This document shows positions 48,210 through 55,851 of a DNA stretch of 64,000 bases, one piece after another. The stretch is from Bin87 sp963692995 (GTDB taxonomy: Bacteria; Chloroflexota; Dehalococcoidia; Lucifugimonadales; UBA3495): assembly GCA_963692995.1 (NCBI GenBank), contig OY843611.1, positions 2,294,001 to 2,358,000 on the forward strand, in the 5' to 3' direction. Positions within the stretch are counted from its first letter, which is position 1, and each line of letters starts with the position of its first letter. The position numbers and the translations under genes are program-made. The notes under the pieces were generated by a model. That model did not search any database. It was not told where the DNA came from and saw nothing but the letters and a program-made list of their open reading frames with translations.

Positions 48210-49904
48210 TTACCCCTGCCGTTGGCTGATGCGGGCCCAGGTGTCGCGCAGGGTGGTGGTGCGGTTGAACACGGGTGCGCCGGGTTTGGAATCGGGATCG
48301 GCGCAGAAATAACCCAGACGCTCGAACTGGTAACGGTCGTCGGGGTTGGCATCGGCCAGAGCGGGTTCGGCCAGGGCCTTTACAACTTCCAGGGAATCGT
48401 GGTTGATCAAATCGAGGAAGTCGGCGTCGCTGCTGGCCGGGTAAGGGTCGGTGAAAAGGTTGTCGTACAGACGCGCTTCCGCCGGTACAGCGTGGGCAGC
48501 GGATACCCAGTGGATGGTTCCCCGGACCCGCCGGCCGTCGGGAGCGTTGCCGCCCCGGCTATCCGGGTCAAAGGTGCAGTGGACCTCGGTCACGTTGCCG
48601 TCGGCGTCTTTCACCACATCCGTGCAAGTGATAAGACAGGCATAGCGCAAACGCACTTCCCGGCCCGGAGCCAGGCGGTAGAACCGGCGCGGCGGGTCTT
48701 CCATAAAGTCATCCCGCTCGATGTACAGCTCGCGGCTGAAGGGCACGTTGCGGACGCCCATGGACTGGTCTTCGGGGTTGTTGACGGCAGGAAACTCTTC
48801 AGTCTCATCCTCCGGGTAGTTGGTGATCACCACTTTCAGAGGGCGCAGCACCGCCATGCGGCGCGGGGCGCGGACGTTGAGATCCTCCCGCAGGCAGTGT
48901 TCCAGCAGGGCCAGTTCGGTCACGCTGTCGCGGCGGGCTACGCCAACGCGCTGGCACATATCGCGGATGGACTCCGGGGTATAGCCGCGGCGGCGCAGGG
49001 CGCTCAGGGTGGGCATACGGGGATCGTCCCACCCGTTCACGTGGCCCTCTTCCACCAGTTGCCGCAGTCTCCGCTTGCTCATCACCGTGTGGGTCAGGTT
49101 CAGGCGGGCGAACTCGATCTGGCGGCTGCGGTAGATGCCCAGCGCCTCCTGGCACCAGTCGTACAGGGGCCGGTGATCCTCAAACTCCAGGGTGCATAGG
49201 GAGTGGGTGATGCCTTCAATGGAGTCGGACAAGGAGTGGGCGTAGTCGTACATGGGATAGATGCGCCAGGCATCGCCGGTGCGGTGGTGGGCGGCGTGGC
49301 GGATGCGGTAGAGCACCGGGTCGCGCATATTCACGTTGGGGGACGCCATGTCAATCCGGGCCCGCAGCACGTAGGAGCCATCGGAGAACTCGCCGGCTCG
49401 CATGCGTCGGAACAGGTCCAGGCTCTGCTCCGCCGGGCGGTCGCGGTGCGGGCTTTCCCGGCCCGGCTCGGTCAGAGTGCCACGGTACTCGCGCATTTCG
49501 TCGGCGGTGAGGCCATCCACGTAGGCATTGCCGTCTCGAATCAGCTGCTCCGCATACTGATAGAGCTCCTCGAAATAATCCGAGGCGTAGTACAGGTGCT
49601 CGCCCCAATCGAACCCCAGCCATTTGACGTCGGCCAGTATGGATTCCACGTACTCCATGTCCTCGCGGGTGGGGTTGGTGTCGTCAAAGCGCATATGACA
49701 GCGGGCGCCGTGGTACTGCTCGCCCACGCCGAAGTTGAGGCAGATGGACTTGGCATGCCCGATATGCAGGTAGCCGTTTGGCTCGGGCGGGAAGCGGGTC
49801 ACCACGCGGCCATCATAAGCGCCGGCGGCCTGATCCTCGTTGATGATGGCGCGGATGAAGTCGGAGGGGGAGTCGCTGGTGGTCGGGGTGTGACTGCTGC
49901 TCAT
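48210..49904 (-). CDS. glnS: Glutaminyl-tRNA synthetase
   Basis: A 564-residue class I synthetase that charges tRNA-Gln directly. It has RFPPEPNGYLHIGHAKSI, FDDTNPTREDMEYVESI, the KMSKS-equivalent TVMSKRRLRQLVEEG and the two beta-barrel anticodon domains (PFSRELYIERDDF and EVHCTFDPDSRGG). GlnRS is scattered among bacteria and is usually explained by ancient transfer from eukaryotes. Here it coexists with a GluRS gene 1.2 kb away. ATG 49904; a TATAAT on the minus strand (49955-49960) probably marks its promoter. Confidence 0.97.
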   Translation of the reverse strand: MSSSHTPTTSDSPSDFIRAIINEDQAAGAYDGRVVTRFPPEPNGYLHIGHAKSICLNFGVGEQYHGARCHMRFDDTNPTREDMEYVESILADVKWLGFDWGEHLYYASDYFEELYQYAEQLIRDGNAYVDGLTADEMREYRGTLTEPGRESPHRDRPAEQSLDLFRRMRAGEFSDGSYVLRARIDMASPNVNMRDPVLYRIRHAAHHRTGDAWRIYPMYDYAHSLSDSIEGITHSLCTLEFEDHRPLYDWCQEALGIYRSRQIEFARLNLTHTVMSKRRLRQLVEEGHVNGWDDPRMPTLSALRRRGYTPESIRDMCQRVGVARRDSVTELALLEHCLREDLNVRAPRRMAVLRPLKVVITNYPEDETEEFPAVNNPEDQSMGVRNVPFSRELYIERDDFMEDPPRRFYRLAPGREVRLRYACLITCTDVVKDADGNVTEVHCTFDPDSRGGNAPDGRRVRGTIHWVSAAHAVPAEARLYDNLFTDPYPASSDADFLDLINHDSLEVVKALAEPALADANPDDRYQFERLGYFCADPDSKPGAPVFNRTTTLRDTWARISQRQG

Positions 49905-50087
49905 TTTCGGTGCCCGTTCTCCATAACGCGCCGCTGCGGGGTGGGTGGAGTATAATTATATACTGCCTGGGCCCTATCGAATAAACCGCCTTGCCCTAAT
50001 GTTCGCCCTGGTGGCGCTGCGCCGGCTGGGCGGTGCGGCGGTTTCCGGGGTAAGGCTCACGGTGAATACGCTGGCCCTCCGGAAGCG

Positions 50088-51125
50088 TCAACCGGGAAGC
50101 GGACGAGGACTACGCAGCGTGACCAGAACGTCCCCCAGATGGTGGGGCAGCGCCGACTCGTGCTCCGACCATTCCCCGGTGGCAGGATGGCGGAAACCCA
50201 GCCGGGCGGCGTGGAGGAACTGTCGGTCTAGCAGCGGGCTGGCCTTGCCGTACACCGGGTCCCCCAGCAAGGGATAACCCTGATAAGCCAGATGGACCCG
50301 TATCTGATGGGTTCGGCCCGTTTCGAGCCGCAGCCGCAGCAAGGTGTAGCCCGGCATTTCCGCCTCGGTTTCGTAATGGGTGCGCGCCGTGCGGCCGCCG
50401 GCGTCCACGGCCATCCGTTGGCGGTGTCGCGGATCCCGCGCGATGGGAGCGTCGATAACGCCGGATGCCGGGGTAACTAATCCCACCGCGACGCCCAGGT
50501 ACTCTTTGAGCATGGCGCGGTCTTTCAGCTGCTCGGTCAACCGCTGGTGGGCCGGTTGTGTCTTGGCAACCACCATCAGGCCCGAGGTGTCTCGGTCCAG
50601 GCGGTGAACAATGCCGGGCCGTCGCTCGCCGCCGATGCCGCGAATATCCGGGCAGCGGGCCAATAGCGCGTTGACTAGCGTGCCGTCGGGATGGCCCGGC
50701 CCGGGATGCGCCGGCAGACCGGCGGGCTTGTCAACCACTGCGACGTGGCAGTCCTCATAGACCACCGACAGCGGAATGTCCTGCGGAAGCAGGTCGGCCG
50801 GCGTCGCAACCGGGGGAACCTCGACGGTGACGGCGTCGCCAGTACGGATGCGCTGCGCCGGCCGAACCGGGGCGCCGTTGACGGCGATGAATCCTGACAC
50901 GGCCAAATCGCGCAGCCGGCTACGGGACAGGCCGGTTTCGGCTAGCTCGGGTTGAGCGGCCAACCAGGCGTCCAGGCGGGCCGGGTCCGGGTTTCGGCCT
51001 ACGGCGAACTCGTGCCGCTCCGCAACCTGTCTCCGCTCTCTTGCCGGTCTCCGCTCTCTTGATGGGGTAGGGTTAGAGCCGGCTCCGTACTTGATACCGG
51101 GATGCGGGTGATTTCTTTCGCACAC
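50088..51125 (-). CDS. rluD: 23S rRNA pseudouridine synthase, RluD-like
   Basis: A 345-residue enzyme making pseudouridine in large-subunit rRNA. An S4 RNA-binding domain comes first (ARLDAWLAAQ to LSRSRLRDLAVSGFIAVNG), then VVYEDCHVAVVDKPAGLPAHPG and the catalytic HRLDRDTSGLMVVAK with its Asp, and RTHQIRVHLAYQGYPLLGDPVYG. The GTG at 51125 is chosen because GAGGAG (51138-51133) sits seven bases away, beside the lspA stop. Starting further upstream would run inside lspA. It is the last gene of the hydrolase-lspA-rluD operon, the lspA-rluD order being common in bacteria. Confidence 0.94.
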   Translation of the reverse strand: MCERNHPHPGIKYGAGSNPTPSRERRPARERRQVAERHEFAVGRNPDPARLDAWLAAQPELAETGLSRSRLRDLAVSGFIAVNGAPVRPAQRIRTGDAVTVEVPPVATPADLLPQDIPLSVVYEDCHVAVVDKPAGLPAHPGPGHPDGTLVNALLARCPDIRGIGGERRPGIVHRLDRDTSGLMVVAKTQPAHQRLTEQLKDRAMLKEYLGVAVGLVTPASGVIDAPIARDPRHRQRMAVDAGGRTARTHYETEAEMPGYTLLRLRLETGRTHQIRVHLAYQGYPLLGDPVYGKASPLLDRQFLHAARLGFRHPATGEWSEHESALPHHLGDVLVTLRSPRPLPG

Positions 51126-51129
51126 ACCC

Positions 51130-51750
51130 TTACTCCTCAATGGTAAGAACGCGTTCCCGCGCTCCGCAATCGGCGCAGCGGGCCCCGTTGGGCAGTCCAA
51201 TCATGGGCCCATCGCACAAGGGACAAGCCACATAGCGCATATCGGTGGCGACGTCGGTAGCAGCAACTTCATCGGAATCGTTACGGCGCATCACCAGCAG
51301 CCATCCCATCAGGATCAGGCCGATGACAATAGCGGAATCGGCCAGGTTGAACACGGGCCAGGGGCCGATGTCGATGAAGTCGGTTACGTGGCCCTGCACG
51401 ATGCGGTCGAGCAGGTTGCCCACCGCCCCGCCCAGCATCAATGCGATGCTGGTACGCATCAGCAGGGTGGGCCGTTCCTGACTGCGGTAGATATAGGCCA
51501 GCACAACCACGCCGGCCAGCGATACGAATAGCAGCGGCAGGTTATGACCCTGGAAAAGGCCAAAGGCGCTGCCGGTGTTCTGCACGTGGGTGAAGCGAAA
51601 AAAGCCGTGGTACGGCCAGGAGTGATGCCATTCCAGGGTTTGACGGACGACGAACTTGGTCAGTTGGTCCAGAGCCAGCGCCAACGCCGCCATTTGCAGC
51701 AGGGTCCAGTCGCGATACAGCGGCGTACGACCTTTGGGCGATTCGGGCAT
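51130..51750 (-). CDS. lspA: Lipoprotein signal peptidase (LspA) fused to a C-terminal zinc ribbon
   Basis: A 206-residue membrane aspartyl protease that cleaves prolipoprotein signal peptides. Four hydrophobic segments are visible. The conserved parts are DQLTKFVVR, VQNTGSAFGLF, GGAVGNLLDRIVQGHVTDFI with catalytic Asp115, and FNLADSAIVIG with catalytic Asp138. Typical LspA ends near residue 165; this one adds about 40 residues with CPLC ... CADC (Cys 176, 179, 192, 195), a rubredoxin-like zinc ribbon. It starts three bases after the hydrolase stop. Confidence 0.95.
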   Translation of the reverse strand: MPESPKGRTPLYRDWTLLQMAALALALDQLTKFVVRQTLEWHHSWPYHGFFRFTHVQNTGSAFGLFQGHNLPLLFVSLAGVVVLAYIYRSQERPTLLMRTSIALMLGGAVGNLLDRIVQGHVTDFIDIGPWPVFNLADSAIVIGLILMGWLLVMRRNDSDEVAATDVATDMRYVACPLCDGPMIGLPNGARCADCGARERVLTIEE

Positions 51751-51753
51751 GTT

Positions 51754-52398
51754 TCAGAGGCCGGTGAGGTGGTGGCGGAAGAATGCGACCACCTTTTCGG
51801 CCATCTGACGCTCCTGGCCAACCCAGAAATGGTCGGCGCCCGGGATCACGTGATACTCGGCCGATGGGTTGAACTTGGCCAGCTGTTCAGCCACGCCGTC
51901 GGAGTTGGCCAGGCGGTCGCGGTCGCCGGTGATGATCAGGCGCGGCGTTTTATCCGACTGCAACGGGCTGTCCGTGATTGCTTCCAGGGATGGCGCCACC
52001 AGCGCGATGGCCCGGGGCTTCTGGTAAAGCTGCTGGTGCGAGCAGATGACGCGGGTGCTGAAAGAGTACCCGCCCAGGCCGATGCGGTCATCGTCAACGT
52101 CGGGCAGCGCGCCCAGGAACTCCATGCCCATCAGGGTTTCCTCATGTTCCTTATCGCCGTGGGCGTGCTCGCCGGAGCTGTTGCCGACGCCACGGAAGTT
52201 GAACCGCAGCGATGCGATGCCGGCGTCGGCCAAGCCGAAAGTCACCGCCGTCACCACGTTGTTATCCATGCTGCCGCCGTGGAGTGGATGGGGGTGGCAC
52301 ATGACCACACCCGGAAAGGGACCCTCGCCGTCGGGCAGGGCGATGATGCCCTCGAAGGTCATTCCCTTGGTCAGAAAACTTACCGCGCTCTGCCGCAT
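51754..52398 (-). CDS. Alpha/beta hydrolase (dienelactone-hydrolase-like)
   Basis: A 214-residue serine hydrolase. GVVMCHPHPLHGGSMDNNVV is the family's oxyanion segment, RFNFRGVGNSSGEH follows, GLGGYSFSTRV is the nucleophile elbow, IITGDRDRL supplies the Asp and PGADHFWVG the His. ATG 52398 is chosen over upstream codons because GGAGG lies eight bases ahead. It heads an operon with lspA and rluD. The substrate is unknown; relatives are general carboxylesterases. Confidence 0.9.
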   Translation of the reverse strand: MRQSAVSFLTKGMTFEGIIALPDGEGPFPGVVMCHPHPLHGGSMDNNVVTAVTFGLADAGIASLRFNFRGVGNSSGEHAHGDKEHEETLMGMEFLGALPDVDDDRIGLGGYSFSTRVICSHQQLYQKPRAIALVAPSLEAITDSPLQSDKTPRLIITGDRDRLANSDGVAEQLAKFNPSAEYHVIPGADHFWVGQERQMAEKVVAFFRHHLTGL

Positions 52399-52588
52399 GA
52401 CTTCTGCCTCCGAGCAGTAGTGGCGCGGCTCAAGCCGCACGGCTATGATAGCAGGTTCGGACGGGCCACCAACAGGGCAATTGCCCCGAAATCATCTTAA
52501 CATCGCATCCGGTAGTGCCTCCATCCGGCAAGTGCTAGAATTACCCGCAACCCACCGCCTTACATCAGGTGGATTCCCCGGAGGCACT

Positions 52589-53647
52589 ATGGCTTTGATT
52601 GACCTGCGCAGCGATACCGTTACCCACCCCACCGACGAGATGCGCCAGGCTATGGCGGCGGCTGAGGTGGGTGACGACGTGTTCGGCGAAGACCCCACCA
52701 TCAACGCCTTGCAAGAGCGGGCGGCGGAGTTGATGGGGCAAGAGGCCGGTTTGCTGACGGCCAGCGGCACCATGAGCAACCTCATTGCGGCCCTTACGTG
52801 GTGCAGCCGTGGCGACGAGATGATCATGGGCCAAGAGGCCCACATGTTCTGGAACGAGTCGGGCGGCCCAACTGCGCTGTCCGGCGCGCAGGTTCGCCTG
52901 GTGCCGAACAACGCCAACGGGCGCATTACGGCGGACCACGTGGCCGCCGCCATCCGCGACAGCTCCAACATTCACGTGCCAGCCACCACGCTGGTCTGCC
53001 TGGAAAACACCCACAACCGCTGTAGCGGCGGGGTAATGACCCCCCAGGACACTCGGGAGGTGGTTCAGGTGGCCCATGCCGCCGGCGCTGCCGTGCACCT
53101 GGACGGCGCACGCATCTTCAACGCCGCCGTGGCTCTGGAAGTACCCGCCGCCGAGCTGACCAGGGACGTTGACGACGTGAGCTTCTGCCTGTCCAAGGCG
53201 CTGTCCTGCCCGGTGGGTTCGGTGCTCTGCGGCTCCGCGGAGTTCATCACCCGCGCCCGCAAGTGGCGGAAGATGGTGGGCGGCGGGATGCGGCAGGCCG
53301 GCGTGCTGGCGGCTGCCGGGCTGGTCGCTCTGGACTCGATGACCGAACGGCTGGCCGACGACCACGCCAACGCGCGACGCTTGGCCGCCGGGCTGGCCAA
53401 TATTGACGGCCTCACCGTGGATCCCGACAGCATCCACACCAACATCGTCATATTCGAGGTTGACCGGGATTTGGTGGGTGAGGCGCGTGAGGTAATCGCC
53501 GCCCTGCGTGAAGACGGCGTGCTAGTGAGCCACAGCCGGGATCAGTCTCTGCGGATGGTCACCCACCGGCACATCACGTCCGCCGACGTGGAGGAGGCGT
53601 TGTCCCGGGTGAACGACACGGCGCGGCGGCTGGCGGCGGCGGTCTAG
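52589..53647 (+). CDS. ltaE: Low-specificity L-threonine aldolase
   Basis: A 352-residue PLP enzyme cleaving threonine or allo-threonine to glycine and acetaldehyde. It has IDLRSDTVTHPTDEMRQAM, GDDVFGEDPTINALQE, VCLENTHNRCSGGV, HLDGARIFNAAVAL and the PLP-lysine region FCLSKALSCPVGSVLCG. GGAGG at 52580-52584 lies just before ATG 52589. It is divergent from the hydrolase operon. A decayed gene follows on the other strand. Confidence 0.95.
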   Translation: MALIDLRSDTVTHPTDEMRQAMAAAEVGDDVFGEDPTINALQERAAELMGQEAGLLTASGTMSNLIAALTWCSRGDEMIMGQEAHMFWNESGGPTALSGAQVRLVPNNANGRITADHVAAAIRDSSNIHVPATTLVCLENTHNRCSGGVMTPQDTREVVQVAHAAGAAVHLDGARIFNAAVALEVPAAELTRDVDDVSFCLSKALSCPVGSVLCGSAEFITRARKWRKMVGGGMRQAGVLAAAGLVALDSMTERLADDHANARRLAAGLANIDGLTVDPDSIHTNIVIFEVDRDLVGEAREVIAALREDGVLVSHSRDQSLRMVTHRHITSADVEEALSRVNDTARRLAAAV

Positions 53648-53649
53648 CC

Positions 53650-54099
53650 ATCTTTCGGTGTGTGCATTGCCGCCAGCCCAATTCAGTTACGTACCGGAGC
53701 GTAACGTTTCCCTGAATCTGTATTGAACTAATCAGATCGCTTTCGCTCAGGCTGATTAGTTCATCTTCCGTTAGTTCGGCTATGCAGCGGTCAACCGTTT
53801 GATCCAACAGTTCCGTGGTGCGAGGTTCAAGTACGGCAGCGTCGGTATCCGCTCTGGCGGAGACGACAAACCCCGGTTTCAAGCCCAAGATTTCTGCAAT
53901 CCCGGCCCGATTCCATTCGGTCTTGGTATCCGCTTCCTGCAAAAGCAGTCGAGACTGGCTTCCGCTTATCCAAGGTTGTGCGCTGATCGAGATCGAGGGT
54001 CTCCCGACGTTGCGCAGAACCAGCAATGGCGGCAGAGCCGGCTGCGTATAGATAGCCTGCGTCAACAAATACCGCAATACGAAAACCGGCGGTCAGCAT
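53650..54099 (-). pseudogene. Degraded NYN-domain (PIN-like) protein gene
   Basis: Reading down from an ATG at 54099, the frame opens with FRIAVFVDAGYLYAAGSAAI, a good match to the first strand and active-site Asp of NYN/LabA-type PIN-like nucleases. After about 30 codons this frame becomes incoherent, while a second frame gives plausible protein sequence for over 120 codons (LLLQEADTKTEWNRAGIAE and ELTEDELISLSESDLISS). That second frame reaches the end of ltaE without a stop. The simplest reading is a frameshifted, truncated nuclease gene. Confidence 0.5.
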
Positions 54100-54162
54100 C
54101 GTAGTGAGTTGCGGCTGTCAAACGAAATTTTGCCGCCAGTCTCCCCCGCACAGGCACTGCCA

Positions 54163-54192
54163 TTGACAAGAGGTCAAGCCACTTTCTAGGAT
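54163..54192 (+). promoter_or_regulatory. Promoter of the isochorismatase-like gene
   Basis: TTGACA (54163-54168), 18 bases, TAGGAT (54187-54192), about 30 bases ahead of the start codon at 54222. GAGG lies close to the ATG. Confidence 0.65.
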
Positions 54193-54221
54193 AGTGTCCA
54201 GACTATCGACCGAGGTCCATC

Positions 54222-54812
54222 ATGTCAGACTTCCGCATCAACCGCGCTACCACCGCCCTGCTCATCGCCGACTTCTACGCCGATGCCATGGGCAATCTGC
54301 CCCACGCCGTGGATCGGGGCGTGGTCGCCAGAACCGTCGGGCTACAGGCGGCGGCGCGCGAGTTCGGGCTGATGGTCTGCTACTGCGCCACCGTGTTCCG
54401 GCCCGGGTATCCTGAAATCAGCGAGCGGAACAAGACCTTCAGCGCCCGCAAGGCTTCGGGTCAGCCGGCGGTTTTCGACCCGGTTTCGCTGATACATCCC
54501 GAAGTTCGCCCCCGGGAAGGAGAGGTGGTAGTGGGCAAGCACCGGGTCAACGCGCTGTTTGGCACCGGCCTGGACGTTGCGCTGACCGGCAACAACATCG
54601 ACACCATCATCTTGCTAGGGTATGCCACCAGCGGGGTGGTTCTGTCCACCACCCGCTATGCGGCCGACCGGGATTACCGCCTGTACATCGTGGCGGACTG
54701 TTGCGCCGACAGCGAGGCCGATGTTCATGATTTCCTCATTGGCCGCATCCTGAACCGCCAGGCGGACATCGTAACGGCTGAAGAAGCCATAGCGGCCATC
54801 CGCTCGGGTTGA
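54222..54812 (+). CDS. Isochorismatase-like hydrolase lacking the catalytic Cys
   Basis: A 196-residue protein with the isochorismatase fold. TALLIADFYADAMG supplies the Asp of the triad and VVVGKHRVNALFGTGLDVAL the Lys. In active members of the family, GxxTSGCVxxT gives the nucleophile Cys; here the segment is GYATSGVVLSTTRYAADRDY, with Val in its place. The rest is intact (LYIVADCCADSEADVHDF, slightly spaced). Related proteins with the same TSGVV sequence exist, so it may be a conserved alternative chemistry or a binding protein. Confidence 0.88.
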   Translation: MSDFRINRATTALLIADFYADAMGNLPHAVDRGVVARTVGLQAAAREFGLMVCYCATVFRPGYPEISERNKTFSARKASGQPAVFDPVSLIHPEVRPREGEVVVGKHRVNALFGTGLDVALTGNNIDTIILLGYATSGVVLSTTRYAADRDYRLYIVADCCADSEADVHDFLIGRILNRQADIVTAEEAIAAIRSG

Positions 54813-54869
54813 CGCTCCACGCAGAAACCAACCGCCAAATCAATTGGCAGCTGCCGCAGGTAATTTCCC

Positions 54870-54899
54870 CCGGATTTTTGACCACCGGATTTTTGACCA
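54870..54899 (+). repeat. 15-bp perfect tandem duplication before a start codon
   Basis: CCGGATTTTTGACCA occurs twice, at 54870-54884 and 54885-54899, ending one base before the ATG at 54901. It replaces the region where a ribosome binding site would be expected. Confidence 0.85.
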
Positions 54900-54900
54900 A

Positions 54901-55851
54901 ATGCTGCGCCGCGTTGCAACTCCCGTCGCCGATGTGGCATTGTCCGTCGCCAGTCAACCGCTTTACCCGGGGGATGTGGTCGATGGCGAGGTGATAGTGA
55001 CGCCGCGCGATTCCTTCGTTGCCGCCCTGGGCCTGGTGCGGCTGTTGCAGACGGAGGTGTTGCGGATCGACTCGGCCCGAGACGCGGTGCCCCAGATGAT
55101 GGTATCCGGCCGGCGCGGGAGGAGACCTGGTTTCGGTCCGGTGTTTGTGGACCAGGTCTTCGCCGAGAACGCGCCGATGGAAAACGGCGTCGCGCAACGC
55201 TACCCCGTCAGCGTGCGCCTCCCCCAGCAGGCTATGCCAACCGTCAAGGGCAAGCATGCTCGCATAACTTGGGAAATCTCCGCCGCTGTGTTGACTGACG
55301 CGGACTGGATGCCTTCCGGAAGCCGCGTGCTGTCGAATCTGGCGCGCGGACGGGCCGGAGAATGTACCCAGGAAATCGTCGTGTTCGCACGCCCCGACGG
55401 GACTATCTTCGGCGGCGAGCGCTTACCGGACGAACCCCAGGCGACCAAGGAACACCGGAGGGTTATCCTGGATCTGATGTTGTCGTCCAGTAAGGTCGCC
55501 AACGGTGGCGCGCTGGAGGGGGGCTTGTCGGTTAAACCGCAACGTTCGTTTGCGGCTCGCGAGTTGCGGGTAGAGCTGATGCGGTGGGAACGCTGCGGCA
55601 GCAAACAGGCACGGGTGGTTGAGAGTTTCCAGGTGTTGCAACGTCCGGCCGTTCTTACGGCTGGTGAAGCAACCAACTGGGCCTTTCAACTTCCGGTGCC
55701 CGACCGGCTCATGCCTTCGGTTCTGGGGCAGCATACCTTCGTCGGCTGGCAGGTGAGGGCAGTAGTAGCCCGGGCCTTGCTGCCGAACCTCACGGTTTCC
55801 CAGCCGGTGCAGGTCTATACTTCCCCGACGACGGCGACTTCAAGCTTCTGA
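54901..55851 (+). CDS. Arrestin-like / Spo0M-like beta-sandwich protein
   Basis: A 316-residue, mostly beta protein whose two halves each look like an arrestin-type sandwich. The first is VALSVASQPLYPGDVVDGEV to VKGKHARITWEISAAV; the second is GGLSVKPQRSFAARELRVEL to VLGQHTFVGWQVRAVV. This layout resembles Spo0M and eukaryotic arrestin-related proteins. ATG 54901 lacks a ribosome binding site; a TTG at 54844 would add 19 residues and read through the tandem repeat. Its 3' end overlaps convergent rarA by 12 bases. Function unknown. Confidence 0.65.
   Translation: MLRRVATPVADVALSVASQPLYPGDVVDGEVIVTPRDSFVAALGLVRLLQTEVLRIDSARDAVPQMMVSGRRGRRPGFGPVFVDQVFAENAPMENGVAQRYPVSVRLPQQAMPTVKGKHARITWEISAAVLTDADWMPSGSRVLSNLARGRAGECTQEIVVFARPDGTIFGGERLPDEPQATKEHRRVILDLMLSSSKVANGGALEGGLSVKPQRSFAARELRVELMRWERCGSKQARVVESFQVLQRPAVLTAGEATNWAFQLPVPDRLMPSVLGQHTFVGWQVRAVVARALLPNLTVSQPVQVYTSPTTATSSF

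Noticed and set aside
49945..50277. 110-codon plus-strand frame overlapping the rluD 3' end
   Set aside because: The translation is Arg/Ser-rich and mostly antisense to rluD, with no family match.
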